64,000 nt of DNA from Pseudochrobactrum kiredjianiae (GCF_030362795.1 NZ_JAUCBM010000004.1:1-64000), one strand, 5' to 3'. Shown: positions 37,225 through 47,089, counted from the stretch's first letter. Notes: generated by a model from the sequence alone, not told the origin. Numbers and translations are program-made.

Positions 37225-39441
37225 ATGTCGCGCCGTTCCATGAGACTTTCTCTCATCACCGCTCTTACTGCCACACTGGCAAGCTCTGTTGCCTTTTCCG
37301 CTTCCGCTGAGCCGGTTTTCAACCGTATTGCCAGCTTTGCGGTAACAGACAACCTGCCGAAAGACGCAGATGCCAAGACAGCAACCTCTTCGGAAATCAT
37401 TACGGTTTCGGAAGACGGCAACATGCTGATCTATTCCGACAGTCCATATGGCGGCATCGGTTTTGTTGACATTACCGATCCTAAAAATCCGAAAGCCGGT
37501 GGCGTTCTCAAGGTTGAAGGCGAACCGACTTCGGTGACTGTTGCAGGCAAGCGTGTTTTCGCCGGTGTCAACACATCAGAAAGCTATGTGAAACCATCCG
37601 GTCGTCTCGATGTCATTGATATTGCTTCGCGCAAGGTTGAAATGAGTTGTGATCTCGGCGGCCAGCCGGATTCCGTTGCCGTATCACCGGATAAAAAATT
37701 CCTCGCCGTCGCTATTGAAAATGAACGCGATGAAGACCTCAATGACGGTGAGATGCCGCAGCTGCCTGCCGGTAATCTGGTTATTCTCGACCTCAAAGAC
37801 GGCAAGCCTGACTGTAAGACAATGAAGGTCGTGGATATGACCGGCATTGCAGAAATCGCGCCGGAAGATCCAGAGCCGGAATTCGTTTCCTTCAACAACA
37901 AAAATGAAATTGCTGTTACCCTGCAGGAAAACAACCATATCGCGATCGTTGATGCTGCTTCCGGCAAAATCACATCGCACTTCTCTGCCGGCACAGTTGA
38001 TCTCGACAAGATCGATACCAAGAAAGACGGCCAGATCAAGTTCAACGGCGAAATGAAGAATGTTGCCCGCGAGCCAGATACCATTAAATGGATTGGTGAT
38101 GATCGTCTGCTGACCGCCAATGAAGGTGACTATAAAGGCGGCTCCCGCGGTTTCACCATTTTCGATACAAGCGGCAAAGTGCTCTATGATTCAGGCAATA
38201 CGCTGGAGCATAAGATTGCAGCCCATGGCCATTATCCGGAAAAGCGCAACAAGAAAGGCGTAGAGCTGGAAGGTGCTGAAGTCGGTCGCTTCGGTGATAC
38301 AGATTACCTGTTTATCGCCAGTGAACGCGGCTCGATGGTCAGCGTTTATAAAGATACCGGCAAAGACCCTGAATTCGTTCAACTGCTGCCATCCGGCATT
38401 GGTCCTGAAGGTGTTCTGGCAATCCCGTCGCGCAACCTGCTGGTGACTGCCAATGAAACCGATCTGGGTGAAGACGGCGGTGCCCGCTCTCATGTGATGA
38501 TCTATGAATTGCAGGATAAGCCTGCCGCCTACCCGCAACTGATTTCGGAACTGACCGAAGAAGGCACACCAATCGGCTGGGGCGCTCTGTCCGGTCTGGT
38601 TGCTGATGAAAGCAAAGACGGCATTCTCTATGCCATCTCTGACTCCGCCTATTATGCTGCACCAACCATCTACACGATTGATGCCAACCAGAAGCCTGCG
38701 AAAATCACTTCAGCTCTGCTGGTAAAACGCGGTAAAGATGCCGCGCAAAAGCTTGATCTTGAAGGCATTACCACGGATGGTAAAGGCGGTTTCTGGCTGG
38801 CCAACGAAGGCGATCAGAAGAAGCTCGTTCCGCATGCAATTCTCAATGTAAATGAAAAAGGCGAGATCAAAAAGGAAATCGCTTTGCCTGAAGACCTGCT
38901 CAAGCACCAGACCCGCTTCGGTCTTGAAGGTATTACCCGTACTGGTGAAGGCGATAATGAAACGCTCTGGATGGTTGTACAGCGCGAATGGGCAGATGAC
39001 GAAAAGGGCAATGTCAAAATCCTCAGCTACAATCTGAAGAGCGAAGAATGGGTTGCTGTTGCCTATCCGTTGGATAAAAAGGAAAAAGGCTGGGTTGGTC
39101 TTTCTGAAGTGACTGTCCATGACGGCCAGCTTTATATTGTTGAGCGCGATAATCTGATTGGCAAGGAAGCCGTTAATAAGCGCCTTTACAAAGTGGCTCT
39201 GGCAGACTTGAAACCGGCTAAAATCGGTGAGAAACTGCCGGTTGTCAGTAAGACACTGGTCTATGATTTCATACCTGATCTCAAGAAACTCAATGGCTTT
39301 GTGCCGGACAAAGTTGAAGGCTTCGCCATCGACAAAAACGGCATCGGCTATGTTGTGACCGATAATGACGGTGTTGACGGTTCCAGCGGTGAAACCCAAT
39401 TCTTCACTGTCGGTAAAGTCAGCGAATTGAAAGCACAATAA
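37225..39441 (+). CDS. Periplasmic esterase-like phytase-family protein
   Basis: A 738-residue exported protein with a signal peptide (MSRRSMRLSLITALTATLAS then SAFSASA|EP-like cleavage). The N-terminal half is beta-propeller-like (about 35-390: PKAGGVLKVEGEPTSVTVAG, GGQPDSVAVSPDKKFLAVAI), of the choice-of-anchor/surface-propeller kind. The C-terminal half (about 430-738: LEGITTDGKGGFWLANEGDQ, FGLEGITRTGEGDNETLWMV) matches the esterase-like phytase domain. A role in hydrolysing a phosphate ester in the periplasm is plausible but unproven. Confidence 0.85.
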   Translation: MSRRSMRLSLITALTATLASSVAFSASAEPVFNRIASFAVTDNLPKDADAKTATSSEIITVSEDGNMLIYSDSPYGGIGFVDITDPKNPKAGGVLKVEGEPTSVTVAGKRVFAGVNTSESYVKPSGRLDVIDIASRKVEMSCDLGGQPDSVAVSPDKKFLAVAIENERDEDLNDGEMPQLPAGNLVILDLKDGKPDCKTMKVVDMTGIAEIAPEDPEPEFVSFNNKNEIAVTLQENNHIAIVDAASGKITSHFSAGTVDLDKIDTKKDGQIKFNGEMKNVAREPDTIKWIGDDRLLTANEGDYKGGSRGFTIFDTSGKVLYDSGNTLEHKIAAHGHYPEKRNKKGVELEGAEVGRFGDTDYLFIASERGSMVSVYKDTGKDPEFVQLLPSGIGPEGVLAIPSRNLLVTANETDLGEDGGARSHVMIYELQDKPAAYPQLISELTEEGTPIGWGALSGLVADESKDGILYAISDSAYYAAPTIYTIDANQKPAKITSALLVKRGKDAAQKLDLEGITTDGKGGFWLANEGDQKKLVPHAILNVNEKGEIKKEIALPEDLLKHQTRFGLEGITRTGEGDNETLWMVVQREWADDEKGNVKILSYNLKSEEWVAVAYPLDKKEKGWVGLSEVTVHDGQLYIVERDNLIGKEAVNKRLYKVALADLKPAKIGEKLPVVSKTLVYDFIPDLKKLNGFVPDKVEGFAIDKNGIGYVVTDNDGVDGSSGETQFFTVGKVSELKAQ

Positions 39442-39463
39442 GCCTCCCAAGGCTCTCTAAAAG

Positions 39464-39490
39464 AAAAGGCCGCTATAAAGCGGCCTTTTT
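39464..39490. terminator. Bidirectional terminator after the phytase-like gene
   Basis: AAAAGGCCGCT pairs with AGCGGCCTTTT around an ATAA loop and is followed by T residues; it lies between converging genes. Confidence 0.92.
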
Positions 39491-39493
39491 GCA

Positions 39494-40546
39494 TTATTGG
39501 GCGGGAATGGATTTTGCCAAAAAAGCGATAATCTTATCGGTGACTTCACGATGGATCGCCTCGCGGCTGCGTCCAACTCCGTCTTTGCAGACAATACCAT
39601 CTCCCGGCATTTCGGCCTCAATCATTTCTACTGCACCGACTTTGCAAATCTGCATGAAGCTGAAATGTGCCGCATCCGCGATCTCGATATATTGTGTGGC
39701 TTTATTTGGCATATTCGTTGCGATATAGCCGGATTCCATTTTGGCAGGCAGATCACCAATATCAACGCCAGCACCAAAGATCAGTGCAGGCACATGAATG
39801 GCCTTCAAACTCTCCGTTGTAAAACCACGCGCCAGCCCCAGATCAAGTGAAACAATCGCACCAATACGCGGATCGGCTTTCATGGTTTTAAGCTTTTCAG
39901 CTGCAACATCGCCCTGCGGGTTGATCAGCTCATCTGTCAGGCCACAAATACGCGGGTTGGGATTGGTTTTACAGTCCTTCTCAAAACGCTCAGGATCAAA
40001 CTTTGCACCGGCCAAAGCCACGACTGACCAGCCGCCGAGAGAATGGCCAATCGCAGCAATACGCTTAGGCTCAACCTTGCCTGCTAAGGCGCTGTCAATG
40101 GTCACAGCATCAATCACGCGGCTCAGATCATGCGGACGCTCCCAGAGCTTTGCAGCCTGCTCTTTGTCACGATTAAATGTGGTGGTACCCGGATGATCGG
40201 GAGCCGCAACAATATAGCCCTGCCCGACCAGCTCACCTGCCAACCAGTTGAGATTACGCCAGCTGCCTCCATAACCATGTGACAACACCACAAGCGGATG
40301 TGTTTTACCGTCAGGCAAAGCATCATTAATCGCCTGAATACCATTAAAAACCCGATTTTCACCAATCATTTCGGCTGGTTTTGTGTCTGCTGTCGGATAC
40401 CAGAGTGCAAGCTTCAGATCACGTTTTCCGTCTGCGTCAGACAATTCAACCTGCCGAAAGCCCGTCTGTTCAATGGCCAGTGCAAAACTGTTGAGAGATG
40501 TAAAAGCAATAAAAGCGCCCGCTAATACGGCGATAGTCCGTTTCAT
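39494..40546 (-). CDS. Secreted alpha/beta hydrolase
   Basis: The start is placed at 40546 (MKRTIAVLAGAFIAFTSLNS), with GGAGA upstream; the frame before it is unsupported. The 350-residue product has a signal peptide and an alpha/beta hydrolase core with nucleophile motif IAAIGHSLGGWSVVALAG and HPLVVLSHGYGGSWRNLNWL (oxyanion region), close to the platelet-activating-factor acetylhydrolase/dienelactone type. An acidic residue and late His (AAHFSFMQIC) complete the triad. Substrate unknown; likely periplasmic. Confidence 0.85.
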   Translation of the reverse strand: MKRTIAVLAGAFIAFTSLNSFALAIEQTGFRQVELSDADGKRDLKLALWYPTADTKPAEMIGENRVFNGIQAINDALPDGKTHPLVVLSHGYGGSWRNLNWLAGELVGQGYIVAAPDHPGTTTFNRDKEQAAKLWERPHDLSRVIDAVTIDSALAGKVEPKRIAAIGHSLGGWSVVALAGAKFDPERFEKDCKTNPNPRICGLTDELINPQGDVAAEKLKTMKADPRIGAIVSLDLGLARGFTTESLKAIHVPALIFGAGVDIGDLPAKMESGYIATNMPNKATQYIEIADAAHFSFMQICKVGAVEMIEAEMPGDGIVCKDGVGRSREAIHREVTDKIIAFLAKSIPAQ

Positions 40547-40633
40547 ATGCAAAATCTCCGATAAATGGCAATTCCCTAATAAAAATAGACTATTATGAAG
40601 CGCCAATGCCAGAGACCTGAAACACAATCAAGG

Positions 40634-41125
40634 TTATCTTTTAGTAGAAGTTTGAACCAAAACCATATGCACAATGGCAATCGGCTCGCCGCCTACCCCA
40701 TGCGAGAAAACCCCGTGTTCGACCGTCTTGAACCCATGATGTGCGTAGAAACTTTCCGCGTTAAGCGTTGCTTCAACGCGGATATCCCCCGTATAATCGC
40801 GCTTTGCAGTTTCAATGCCAAGTTTGAGTAAATTTTTGCCAAGGCCGGTGCCTATCGCTTCCGGCAGCAAAAACAGACGCGTTACCTCTCCGGCTTCAGC
40901 ATCAACAAAACCGGCAATTTTATCATCTTGAACAGCGACAATCACATTGCCCTTGGCAATAATCACCTCATAGGTCTCTGCTGTACGAGCGCCCATCCAT
41001 CCGGCCAATTGGTCTGAGCTGTAGAAACTCTGACCTGACGCCAGAATTGACAAGCGCGTCACATCATAAAGCGCTTGTCCTTCGCCTGCTTGTGCCGGTC
41101 TGATATTAAAATCCCACAATACCAT
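40634..41125 (-). CDS. GNAT-family N-acetyltransferase
   Basis: I start at 41125 (MVLWDFNIRPA), with GGGGA at normal spacing. The 163-residue protein has a GNAT core with EVTRLFLLPEAIGTGLGKNL (about residues 78-97) and the late motif VEATLNAESFYAHHGFKTVE. Resembles small putative acetyltransferases of the YafP/PhnO type. It is a single leftward gene with AT-rich DNA upstream. Confidence 0.85.
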   Translation of the reverse strand: MVLWDFNIRPAQAGEGQALYDVTRLSILASGQSFYSSDQLAGWMGARTAETYEVIIAKGNVIVAVQDDKIAGFVDAEAGEVTRLFLLPEAIGTGLGKNLLKLGIETAKRDYTGDIRVEATLNAESFYAHHGFKTVEHGVFSHGVGGEPIAIVHMVLVQTSTKR

Positions 41126-41321
41126 TATGATCCCCATCAATATTTATCACAATATGATGCATCATAATAACGACCTGCAACAAGCTAAATTTTTTTAATA
41201 TGAAACTATAGGCGCTGTAGAAAGTTTTAAATAGCTCATAATAACAACTCATTATAAATCAATAAATACAATATCTTGCATGAATTTATTATAAGTTGAA
41301 TTTAAAAAACGCAAATGCCGG

Positions 41322-42149
41322 TCAGTTGCGCAAGCCAAAGCCCTGCAACAACCGCCGGATCGCATAATCCGGCTTGCCGGATGTGAAGACAGCCAAATCC
41401 TCATGGTGATTCAGGCTTTTATCTTTATTCTCCGGCAACAGAGACAACATGCGTCGTGCAATTGCCTCTGCCGGATCAAGCCAATCTACCGGCCATGGTG
41501 CCAAACGACGGAATACATTCGCCAGAAACGGGTAATGTGTGCAGGCCAGCACCACGATATCTGTGCGCTTGCCATCCTGCTCAATAAAGCAAGGTGTGAT
41601 TTGCTCCAGCACCAGCTCATCATCAATTTTTTCACCGCGAATATGCGCTTCGGCCAATGTGGCCAACCGGTCTGCGCCAACAAGGCGCACATGACATTGC
41701 GAGGCGAAAGACTGGATCAAATCACGCGTATAGGCACGCTTTACCGTACCCGGAGTTGCCAGAACCGAGACAAGACCAGAATGCGTGCGCTCGGCAGCCG
41801 GTTTAATCGCCGGAACTGTGCCAACAAAAGGTGTATCGAGAAAAGCCTCGCGCAAATCGTCGAGCACCAGTGTCGATGCGGTATTACACGCAATGACACA
41901 AAGTTGCGGTTGATAGCGACGGATCAGATCAGCAAATAAGGAAACAATACGCTCGCGCAGAGCAGGCTCTTCCCATGAGCCATAGGGGAACCCTGCATCA
42001 TCCGCCACATAGATAAAATGGCGGTCAGGCATTAACACCCGCGCCTCACGCAGCACTGTAAGTCCGCCGATACCGCTGTCAAAAACGATAATCGGTGCGT
42101 CCTTACTGCTGCTCATATGTGTATGGGTGTATTGCGCGAAATGATGCAT
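41322..42149 (-). CDS. murI: Glutamate racemase
   Basis: MurI makes D-glutamate for peptidoglycan. The 275-residue sequence has [20 protein letters not shown], the catalytic cysteines in VIACNTAST and [10 protein letters not shown], and a glutamate-binding PYGSWEE. The start at 42149 is supported by a GAGGCAGG-like ribosome binding site inside the end of trmJ. An alternative is MSSSKDAP at 42116, which better matches the usual N-terminus but has no visible site. It is translationally close to trmJ (12 bp). Confidence 0.95.
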   Translation of the reverse strand: MHHFAQYTHTHMSSSKDAPIIVFDSGIGGLTVLREARVLMPDRHFIYVADDAGFPYGSWEEPALRERIVSLFADLIRRYQPQLCVIACNTASTLVLDDLREAFLDTPFVGTVPAIKPAAERTHSGLVSVLATPGTVKRAYTRDLIQSFASQCHVRLVGADRLATLAEAHIRGEKIDDELVLEQITPCFIEQDGKRTDIVVLACTHYPFLANVFRRLAPWPVDWLDPAEAIARRMLSLLPENKDKSLNHHEDLAVFTSGKPDYAIRRLLQGFGLRN

Positions 42150-42161
42150 TGCAAACCTGCC

Positions 42162-43034
42162 TCAGGACTTCTCGTCCGGTTTATCCTGCTCAGTATTCTC
42201 TGCCCCGTCCTTATGCACGGCATCATTAGGTATTCTGGCGCGGCCTTCGGGCGCGCCGGATCCACGCGGGCTCTTTGGCGAGAAATAATCCAGCGATGTC
42301 AACACGCCGCGCAGCAAGCGGATTTCAGCTTCCGCAAATGCCGGACGGGTCAGCACTGCCCGCAGATTATTCACCATAATCTCTTTACGCGCTTCCGGAC
42401 GGAAATAACCGCGCGTATCCAGAGCTTCCTCCAAATGATTAAAGAAACCGTGTAGATATTCTTTATTCGCCGGTTGTAATTCAGGTCCACGGAACACCGT
42501 ATCGGTTTCATTTTCCAGACCGGATTTCATCCACTCGTAAGACATCAGCAGCACAGCCTGCGCGATATTCAGCGAAGCAAAAGCCGGATTAACCGGAAAT
42601 GTCACCAGCTCATCAGCCAGACCCACTTCATCATTTTTCAGGCCAACGCGCTCACGGCCAAACAAAATGCCGGTTTTCTCACCGGTGCGGAATTTATGGC
42701 GCAGGATTTTTCCTGCTTCAACGGGCCCGCGCACCTGTTTGAAACCATCTCGCTCACGGGCGGTCGTGGCATAAACAAAGTTGAGATCAGTCAGCGCCGA
42801 AGGCAGATCATCATAAAGTATTGCGCTGTCGATAATATGATCGGCCTTGCTCGCCGCAGAGCGAGCTTTGTCATTCGGAAAGGCTTCACGCGGATTGACC
42901 AGACGCAATTCACCTAAACCAAAATTGGCCATCGCGCGCGCCACCATGCCAATATTTTCCGGCAATTGCGGCTCTACCAGAATGATTGCTGGACCTTCTG
43001 AAATCATCGTGCGCTGTTTGTCTGTACCGGCCAT
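42162..43034 (-). CDS. trmJ: tRNA (cytidine/uridine-2'-O-)-methyltransferase TrmJ
   Basis: TrmJ methylates the 2'-O of nucleotide 32 in tRNA. The 290-residue SPOUT protein has PAIILVEPQLPENIGMVARA, the SAM-site knot motifs GILFGRERVGLKNDEV and FPVNPAFASLNIAQAVLLMS, as in the TrmJ group. The C-terminal part beyond residue 240 is variable and charged (SGAPEGRARIPNDAVH). It is first in the trmJ-murI pair and divergent from icd. Confidence 0.93.
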   Translation of the reverse strand: MAGTDKQRTMISEGPAIILVEPQLPENIGMVARAMANFGLGELRLVNPREAFPNDKARSAASKADHIIDSAILYDDLPSALTDLNFVYATTARERDGFKQVRGPVEAGKILRHKFRTGEKTGILFGRERVGLKNDEVGLADELVTFPVNPAFASLNIAQAVLLMSYEWMKSGLENETDTVFRGPELQPANKEYLHGFFNHLEEALDTRGYFRPEARKEIMVNNLRAVLTRPAFAEAEIRLLRGVLTSLDYFSPKSPRGSGAPEGRARIPNDAVHKDGAENTEQDKPDEKS

Positions 43035-43373
43035 TATCTTCTCAAAACTAAATTTTTTGTGCAGAAAGAGATATTCCGACTGCGCTTTTCGCGCTTTTCT
43101 TAAACGGAAGAGTGGCGAAATTCAAACCATGCATAACATTTAAACTGCCTTCATTTCAAAAAACTGAATCGCTGCCAGCCGGTTCCTCGAGCAAACTATA
43201 CTCACTTTTTGTATCCGTCACACCATCGTGAATATAGTTTGTGTATTTTGAAATCATAAAAAACCATATTCTGCGGAGATTTTTATTATTCCTGTTCTCA
43301 AGCGGCGGTTAGCGCTTTGCCTGCCGCCTAAGCAGTGCTATGAGAAGCGCAACTTCATGAAGGAGAGGTTTTT
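43035..43373. other. Divergent region between trmJ and icd
   Basis: This 339-bp stretch is AT-rich in the trmJ half. AAGGAGAGG directly before icd is a strong ribosome binding site, and a GC-rich stretch CGGCGGTTAGCGC / GCCTGCCGCC near 43300-43330 could form an imperfect hairpin in the icd leader. No small gene is seen. Confidence 0.5.
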
Positions 43374-44588
43374 ATGGCAAAGATCAAAGTTGCTAATCCC
43401 GTCGTTGAGCTTGACGGCGATGAGATGACCCGCATCATCTGGCAGTTTATCAAAGACAAACTCATCCATCCATATCTCGACATCGATCTGAAATATTATG
43501 ATCTGTCGGTAGAACACCGCGATGCGACCAATGATCAGGTTACCATTGATGCAGCAAATGCGATCAAGGAACACGGCGTTGGTGTAAAATGCGCCACCAT
43601 CACCCCTGATGAAGCCCGCGTTGAAGAATTCAAGCTCAAGAAAATGTGGAAGTCGCCAAACGGCACAATCCGCAACATTCTCGGCGGCGTAATCTTCCGC
43701 GAACCAATCATCTGCAAAAACGTACCGCGTTTGGTTCCAGGCTGGACACAGCCAATCATCGTCGGCCGTCACGCATTTGGTGATCAGTACCGCGCGACTG
43801 ATTTCAAATTCCCAGGCAAAGGCAAGCTGTCGATCAAATTCGTTGGTGAAGACGGCGAAACCATTGAACACGAAGTCTATGATGCACCATCCGCCGGTGT
43901 AGCCATGGCTATGTACAATATCGACGAATCCATCCGTGAATTTGCCCGTGCATCGCTGAACTACGGCCTGCAGCGCAACTATCCGGTTTATCTGTCGACC
44001 AAGAACACCATTCTCAAAGCCTATGACGGCCGTTTCAAAGATATCTTCGAAGAAGTTTATCAGGCTGAATTCGCTGAGAAGTTCAAAGAAGCCAAGATCT
44101 GGTACGAACATCGCCTGATCGACGACATGGTTGCTTCGGCTCTGAAATGGTCCGGCGGTTATGTCTGGGCTTGTAAGAACTATGACGGTGACGTGCAGTC
44201 CGACATCGTGGCACAGGGCTTCGGCTCGCTCGGCCTGATGACCTCGGTTCTGATGACACCGGATGGCAAGACCGTTGAAGCAGAAGCTGCCCACGGTACA
44301 GTAACCCGTCACTATCGCCAGCATCAGAAGGGTGAGGAAACCTCAACCAACTCGATCGCTTCGATCTTCGCTTGGACTCGTGGTCTGGCGCACCGCGCTA
44401 AACTCGACGACAATGCCGAGCTGAAGCGCTTTGCTGATACTCTGGAAAAAGTTTGCGTAGACACCGTTGAATCCGGCTTCATGACCAAGGATCTGGCTCT
44501 GCTGATCGGTCCGGATCAGCCTTGGCTGTCCACAACAGGCTTCCTCGACAAGATCGATGAAAACCTGCAGAAAGCAATGGCTGCTTAA
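43374..44588 (+). CDS. icd: NADP-dependent isocitrate dehydrogenase
   Basis: This TCA-cycle enzyme oxidises isocitrate to 2-oxoglutarate. At 404 residues and with [20 protein letters not shown] at the start it belongs to the dimeric, eukaryote-like NADP type of alphaproteobacteria. Substrate and cofactor motifs include [38 protein letters not shown] and [20 protein letters not shown]. It has its own terminator. In this clade icd is a highly expressed single gene. Confidence 0.96.
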   Translation: MAKIKVANPVVELDGDEMTRIIWQFIKDKLIHPYLDIDLKYYDLSVEHRDATNDQVTIDAANAIKEHGVGVKCATITPDEARVEEFKLKKMWKSPNGTIRNILGGVIFREPIICKNVPRLVPGWTQPIIVGRHAFGDQYRATDFKFPGKGKLSIKFVGEDGETIEHEVYDAPSAGVAMAMYNIDESIREFARASLNYGLQRNYPVYLSTKNTILKAYDGRFKDIFEEVYQAEFAEKFKEAKIWYEHRLIDDMVASALKWSGGYVWACKNYDGDVQSDIVAQGFGSLGLMTSVLMTPDGKTVEAEAAHGTVTRHYRQHQKGEETSTNSIASIFAWTRGLAHRAKLDDNAELKRFADTLEKVCVDTVESGFMTKDLALLIGPDQPWLSTTGFLDKIDENLQKAMAA

Positions 44589-44605
44589 TCAGTCATGATT
44601 TTGTA

Positions 44606-44641
44606 AAAACCCCCGCCTGATCATTCAGGCGGGGTTTTTTA
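44606..44641 (+). terminator. Terminator after icd
   Basis: AAAAACCCCCGCCTGA pairs with TCAGGCGGGGTTTTT around TCAT, then a T-run. It is strong and directed rightward. Confidence 0.94.
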
Positions 44642-44760
44642 TTGGTGTTGTACGCCTGCACCATAACATCACTTCATTGTGCATCATGAAGAATACTCAT
44701 CACCGCAACAGCATAAATCCTCTATAAACTCCGTATGAAATAAGTTCGGAATAACAAAGC

Positions 44761-45951
44761 ATGAATCCCCAGCCCGATAAAAATGAAAATGCACTGGCCG
44801 TTGTTCTGGCCTTGGCAATGGTTCCGGCACTGGGATTAGGTTTTGCACGTTTTGCTTATGCGCTTGTGCTACCGAATATGCGGGCTGATCTGCACTGGTC
44901 TTATGCCGATGCAGGCTGGATGAATACCAGCAATGGTATCGGCTATCTGTTCGGCGCTTTGCTGGCATCACGCCTGTTGCGCTATATCAGCGCCTATAAA
45001 ATGATGGTCATCAATATCTGGATTGTTGTGGCATCACTGGCGCTGTGCGCTGTTTTCCGCGATGTGCTTATTCTCAATCTGCTGCGTTTTGTTGCCGGTC
45101 TCAGTGCCGGTCTGGCTTTTGTCGCTGGCGGGCTGCTGACAACCGGCCTTGCCCAGCGCTATCCGGAGCGCAGCTCCGTTATGCTCGGCATATTTTATGC
45201 AGGGCCCGGTATCGGTATATTTCTGTCCGGCCTCGTCATTCCTTTTTTGATGTCCTATCTCGGAGATGGTTCATGGCCTTATGCCTGGGCTGTACTCGCT
45301 TTACTTGCCGCACCTCTTGCAATGCTACTGATCGGTGCGCGCGGACAGAATGTGACCGTTTACAGACCAAATCAGAAGATCAGTCCTTACCGCGTCGATT
45401 ACAAAGCAATGAGCGGAATATTAGCGGGCTATCTGTTCGTTGGTGCCGGTTATATTGCCTATATGACCTTCATGATCGCATGGGTGCAGAATTCCGGTGG
45501 TGGCGCAATGCTGCAATCGGCTTTCTGGTTTGTGATCGGCCTTGGTGCCATTGCATCGCCGTGGGTTTGCGCCGGTATTCAGAAAAAAGTCCTGCACGGC
45601 TACGGCTTTGCACTGCTGTCGTTGATCACATTGACTGCATCGTTGCTGCCGATTTTCTCGTCAGGTACTGCGGTGCTGATGGTTTCCGCTGCCAGTTTCG
45701 GCTGTGCATTTTTTGCCGTGGTTGCTTCTACAACAGTCTATGTGCGCCGTAATCTGCCGCCACAAGGCTGGGCGGCGGCTATCGGTATGATGACCGTAAT
45801 GTTTTCTATCGGGCAAATCGTCGGCCCTGTGTTGATCGGCTTTATCAATGACCTGACCCATAATCTCTCAAGTGGTTTATGGGCATCGGCAAGCCTGTTA
45901 TTGCTCGCGGTGATTTGCGGTGTCGCGCAGCGCGATCTTGTGCAAGCTTAA
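44761..45951 (+). CDS. YbfB/YjiJ-family MFS transporter
   Basis: The 396-residue inner-membrane protein has about twelve hydrophobic segments. Marks such as LGLGFARFAYALVLPNMRAD, WMNTSNGIGYLFGALLASRL and FYAGPGIGIFLSGLVIPF fit the YbfB/YjiJ group of MFS exporters. The substrate is unknown. It is a single rightward gene between the icd terminator and the broken acetyltransferase. Confidence 0.87.
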   Translation: MNPQPDKNENALAVVLALAMVPALGLGFARFAYALVLPNMRADLHWSYADAGWMNTSNGIGYLFGALLASRLLRYISAYKMMVINIWIVVASLALCAVFRDVLILNLLRFVAGLSAGLAFVAGGLLTTGLAQRYPERSSVMLGIFYAGPGIGIFLSGLVIPFLMSYLGDGSWPYAWAVLALLAAPLAMLLIGARGQNVTVYRPNQKISPYRVDYKAMSGILAGYLFVGAGYIAYMTFMIAWVQNSGGGAMLQSAFWFVIGLGAIASPWVCAGIQKKVLHGYGFALLSLITLTASLLPIFSSGTAVLMVSAASFGCAFFAVVASTTVYVRRNLPPQGWAAAIGMMTVMFSIGQIVGPVLIGFINDLTHNLSSGLWASASLLLLAVICGVAQRDLVQA

Positions 45952-45989
45952 TGACCGGCCATATCCGGCCATAAACAATATAGAAACTC

Positions 45990-46487
45990 TCACGCAGAAA
46001 TGTGATAAATTATCAGCTTGAATTTAGGGTCTTGTTCGGTTGTTACGGGCTTACCACCCAGTCCTTCCACAAGCTTGCGACTGGGGCTGTTTTCTTCTGC
46101 AACAGGATAAATAAAATAATCCGGTGAATAATATTCACGACACCAGTTCATGATGGAGCCGATACCTTCCGGCCCCAACCCCTGTCGGTGCAGCTACTCA
46201 CGCACCCAAAGTCCCAAACGCGGTGTCGGTGTTTTAAAACCATGCATTCCAAACAAGCCGATAAAGGACTGATCCTGCTTATTCCGCGCTATAAAAACAC
46301 AATTGCTTTCCTCGGCCAATTGCACCGGCCATCTGCGCCAAATTTTCTCAAAATTTTCTTCCGACGCAGGCGGCTCCCAGCGCATATAGCGTGCCAAATT
46401 CGCAGTCATACACGGCCAAATGTCGTCTGCGTCTTCTGCTGTGAACGGACGCAGGATCATGCGCTGTGTTCTAATCACTGTTATCAT
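45990..46487 (-). pseudogene. GNAT acetyltransferase broken by in-frame TAG
   Basis: Two pieces in the same frame, 46194-46487 and 45990-46178, together give a 165-codon GNAT interrupted by TAG at 46194-46196. Before it is LGLWVRE, after it LHRQGLGPEGIGSIMNWCRE. The paralogue at 46572 reads VWMSEDVHGQGFGKEAV there, so the stop replaces one residue in the acetyl-CoA loop. It is a nonsense mutation, a suppressor-dependent gene or a sequencing error. The start codon sits inside a perfect hairpin at 46483-46517. Confidence 0.87.
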
Positions 46488-46517
46488 CGGGTTTCCTTTT
46501 AAAAGAAACCCGATGAT
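46483..46517 (-). promoter_or_regulatory. Hairpin covering the ribosome binding site and start of a GNAT gene
   Basis: Arms ATCATCGGGTTTC and GAAACCCGATGAT pair perfectly (13 bp), extended by TTTT/AAAA inside the loop. Read leftward, the arm contains AAAAGGA and the ATG of the broken GNAT gene, so the ribosome binding site and start would be closed in the folded mRNA. Without a T-run it is a poor terminator for the upstream GNAT at 46572. Confidence 0.65.
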
Positions 46518-46571
46518 ATGATCTCAGCAATGTTCAGCAATTCCAAGAAATTATGACTAGCTGCATATGTT

Positions 46572-47072
46572 TCATACCGGAATATGATAGGTCACCGACA
46601 TATATTTCGGCTTTTGCTCAGAAGAGACAAGCTGTCCGCCCAGAGATTCCGCGATCTTGCGGCTCGCCCAGTTTTCATCAGCTGCCGGATAGATAAAATA
46701 ATCCACTTGTAAGACTTCCTTCGCCCAGTTGAAAACCGCAGTGACAGCTTCTTTACCAAAGCCCTGCCCGTGCACATCCTCGCTCATCCATACACCAAAT
46801 TCCGGCGTGGCTGTGCTCGCGCGATGAACGCCAACAACACCGATATAGCGTCCGGTTTGCAGATCTCTGGCTACAAAATGATAATCCGTTCCCTGCAAAA
46901 AGCGCTCTTCCCAGAGAACCTTATTCTCCATGAATTCCTCATAGGTTGCAGGTGGTTCCCATGCCATGAAACGGGTAAGTGTTGGCGTAATATGGCTGTA
47001 CATTTCTTCAGCATCCTGCGCTGAGTAAATTCGCAGTTTCAGACGTTGCGTTATTAATTCAGGTCTTGTCAT
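46572..47072 (-). CDS. GNAT acetyltransferase, RimJ/RimL type
   Basis: The 166-residue protein begins MTRPELITQRLKLRIYSAQD and has ATPEFGVWMSEDVHGQGFGK (acetyl-CoA loop) followed by EAVTAVFNWAKEVLQVDYFI. It is a clear tandem paralogue of the broken gene immediately downstream; shared stretches include DYFIYP, SRK and LGG. The substrate is unknown. It is preceded by a TCCTCC-complement (GGAGGAAA) ribosome binding site. Confidence 0.9.
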   Translation of the reverse strand: MTRPELITQRLKLRIYSAQDAEEMYSHITPTLTRFMAWEPPATYEEFMENKVLWEERFLQGTDYHFVARDLQTGRYIGVVGVHRASTATPEFGVWMSEDVHGQGFGKEAVTAVFNWAKEVLQVDYFIYPAADENWASRKIAESLGGQLVSSEQKPKYMSVTYHIPV

Positions 47073-47089
47073 TTTTTCCTCCTATAAAT

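Noticed and set aside
43338-44324. A 328-codon frame opposite icd.
   Set aside because: Antisense shadow of a highly biased gene; no match to any family.
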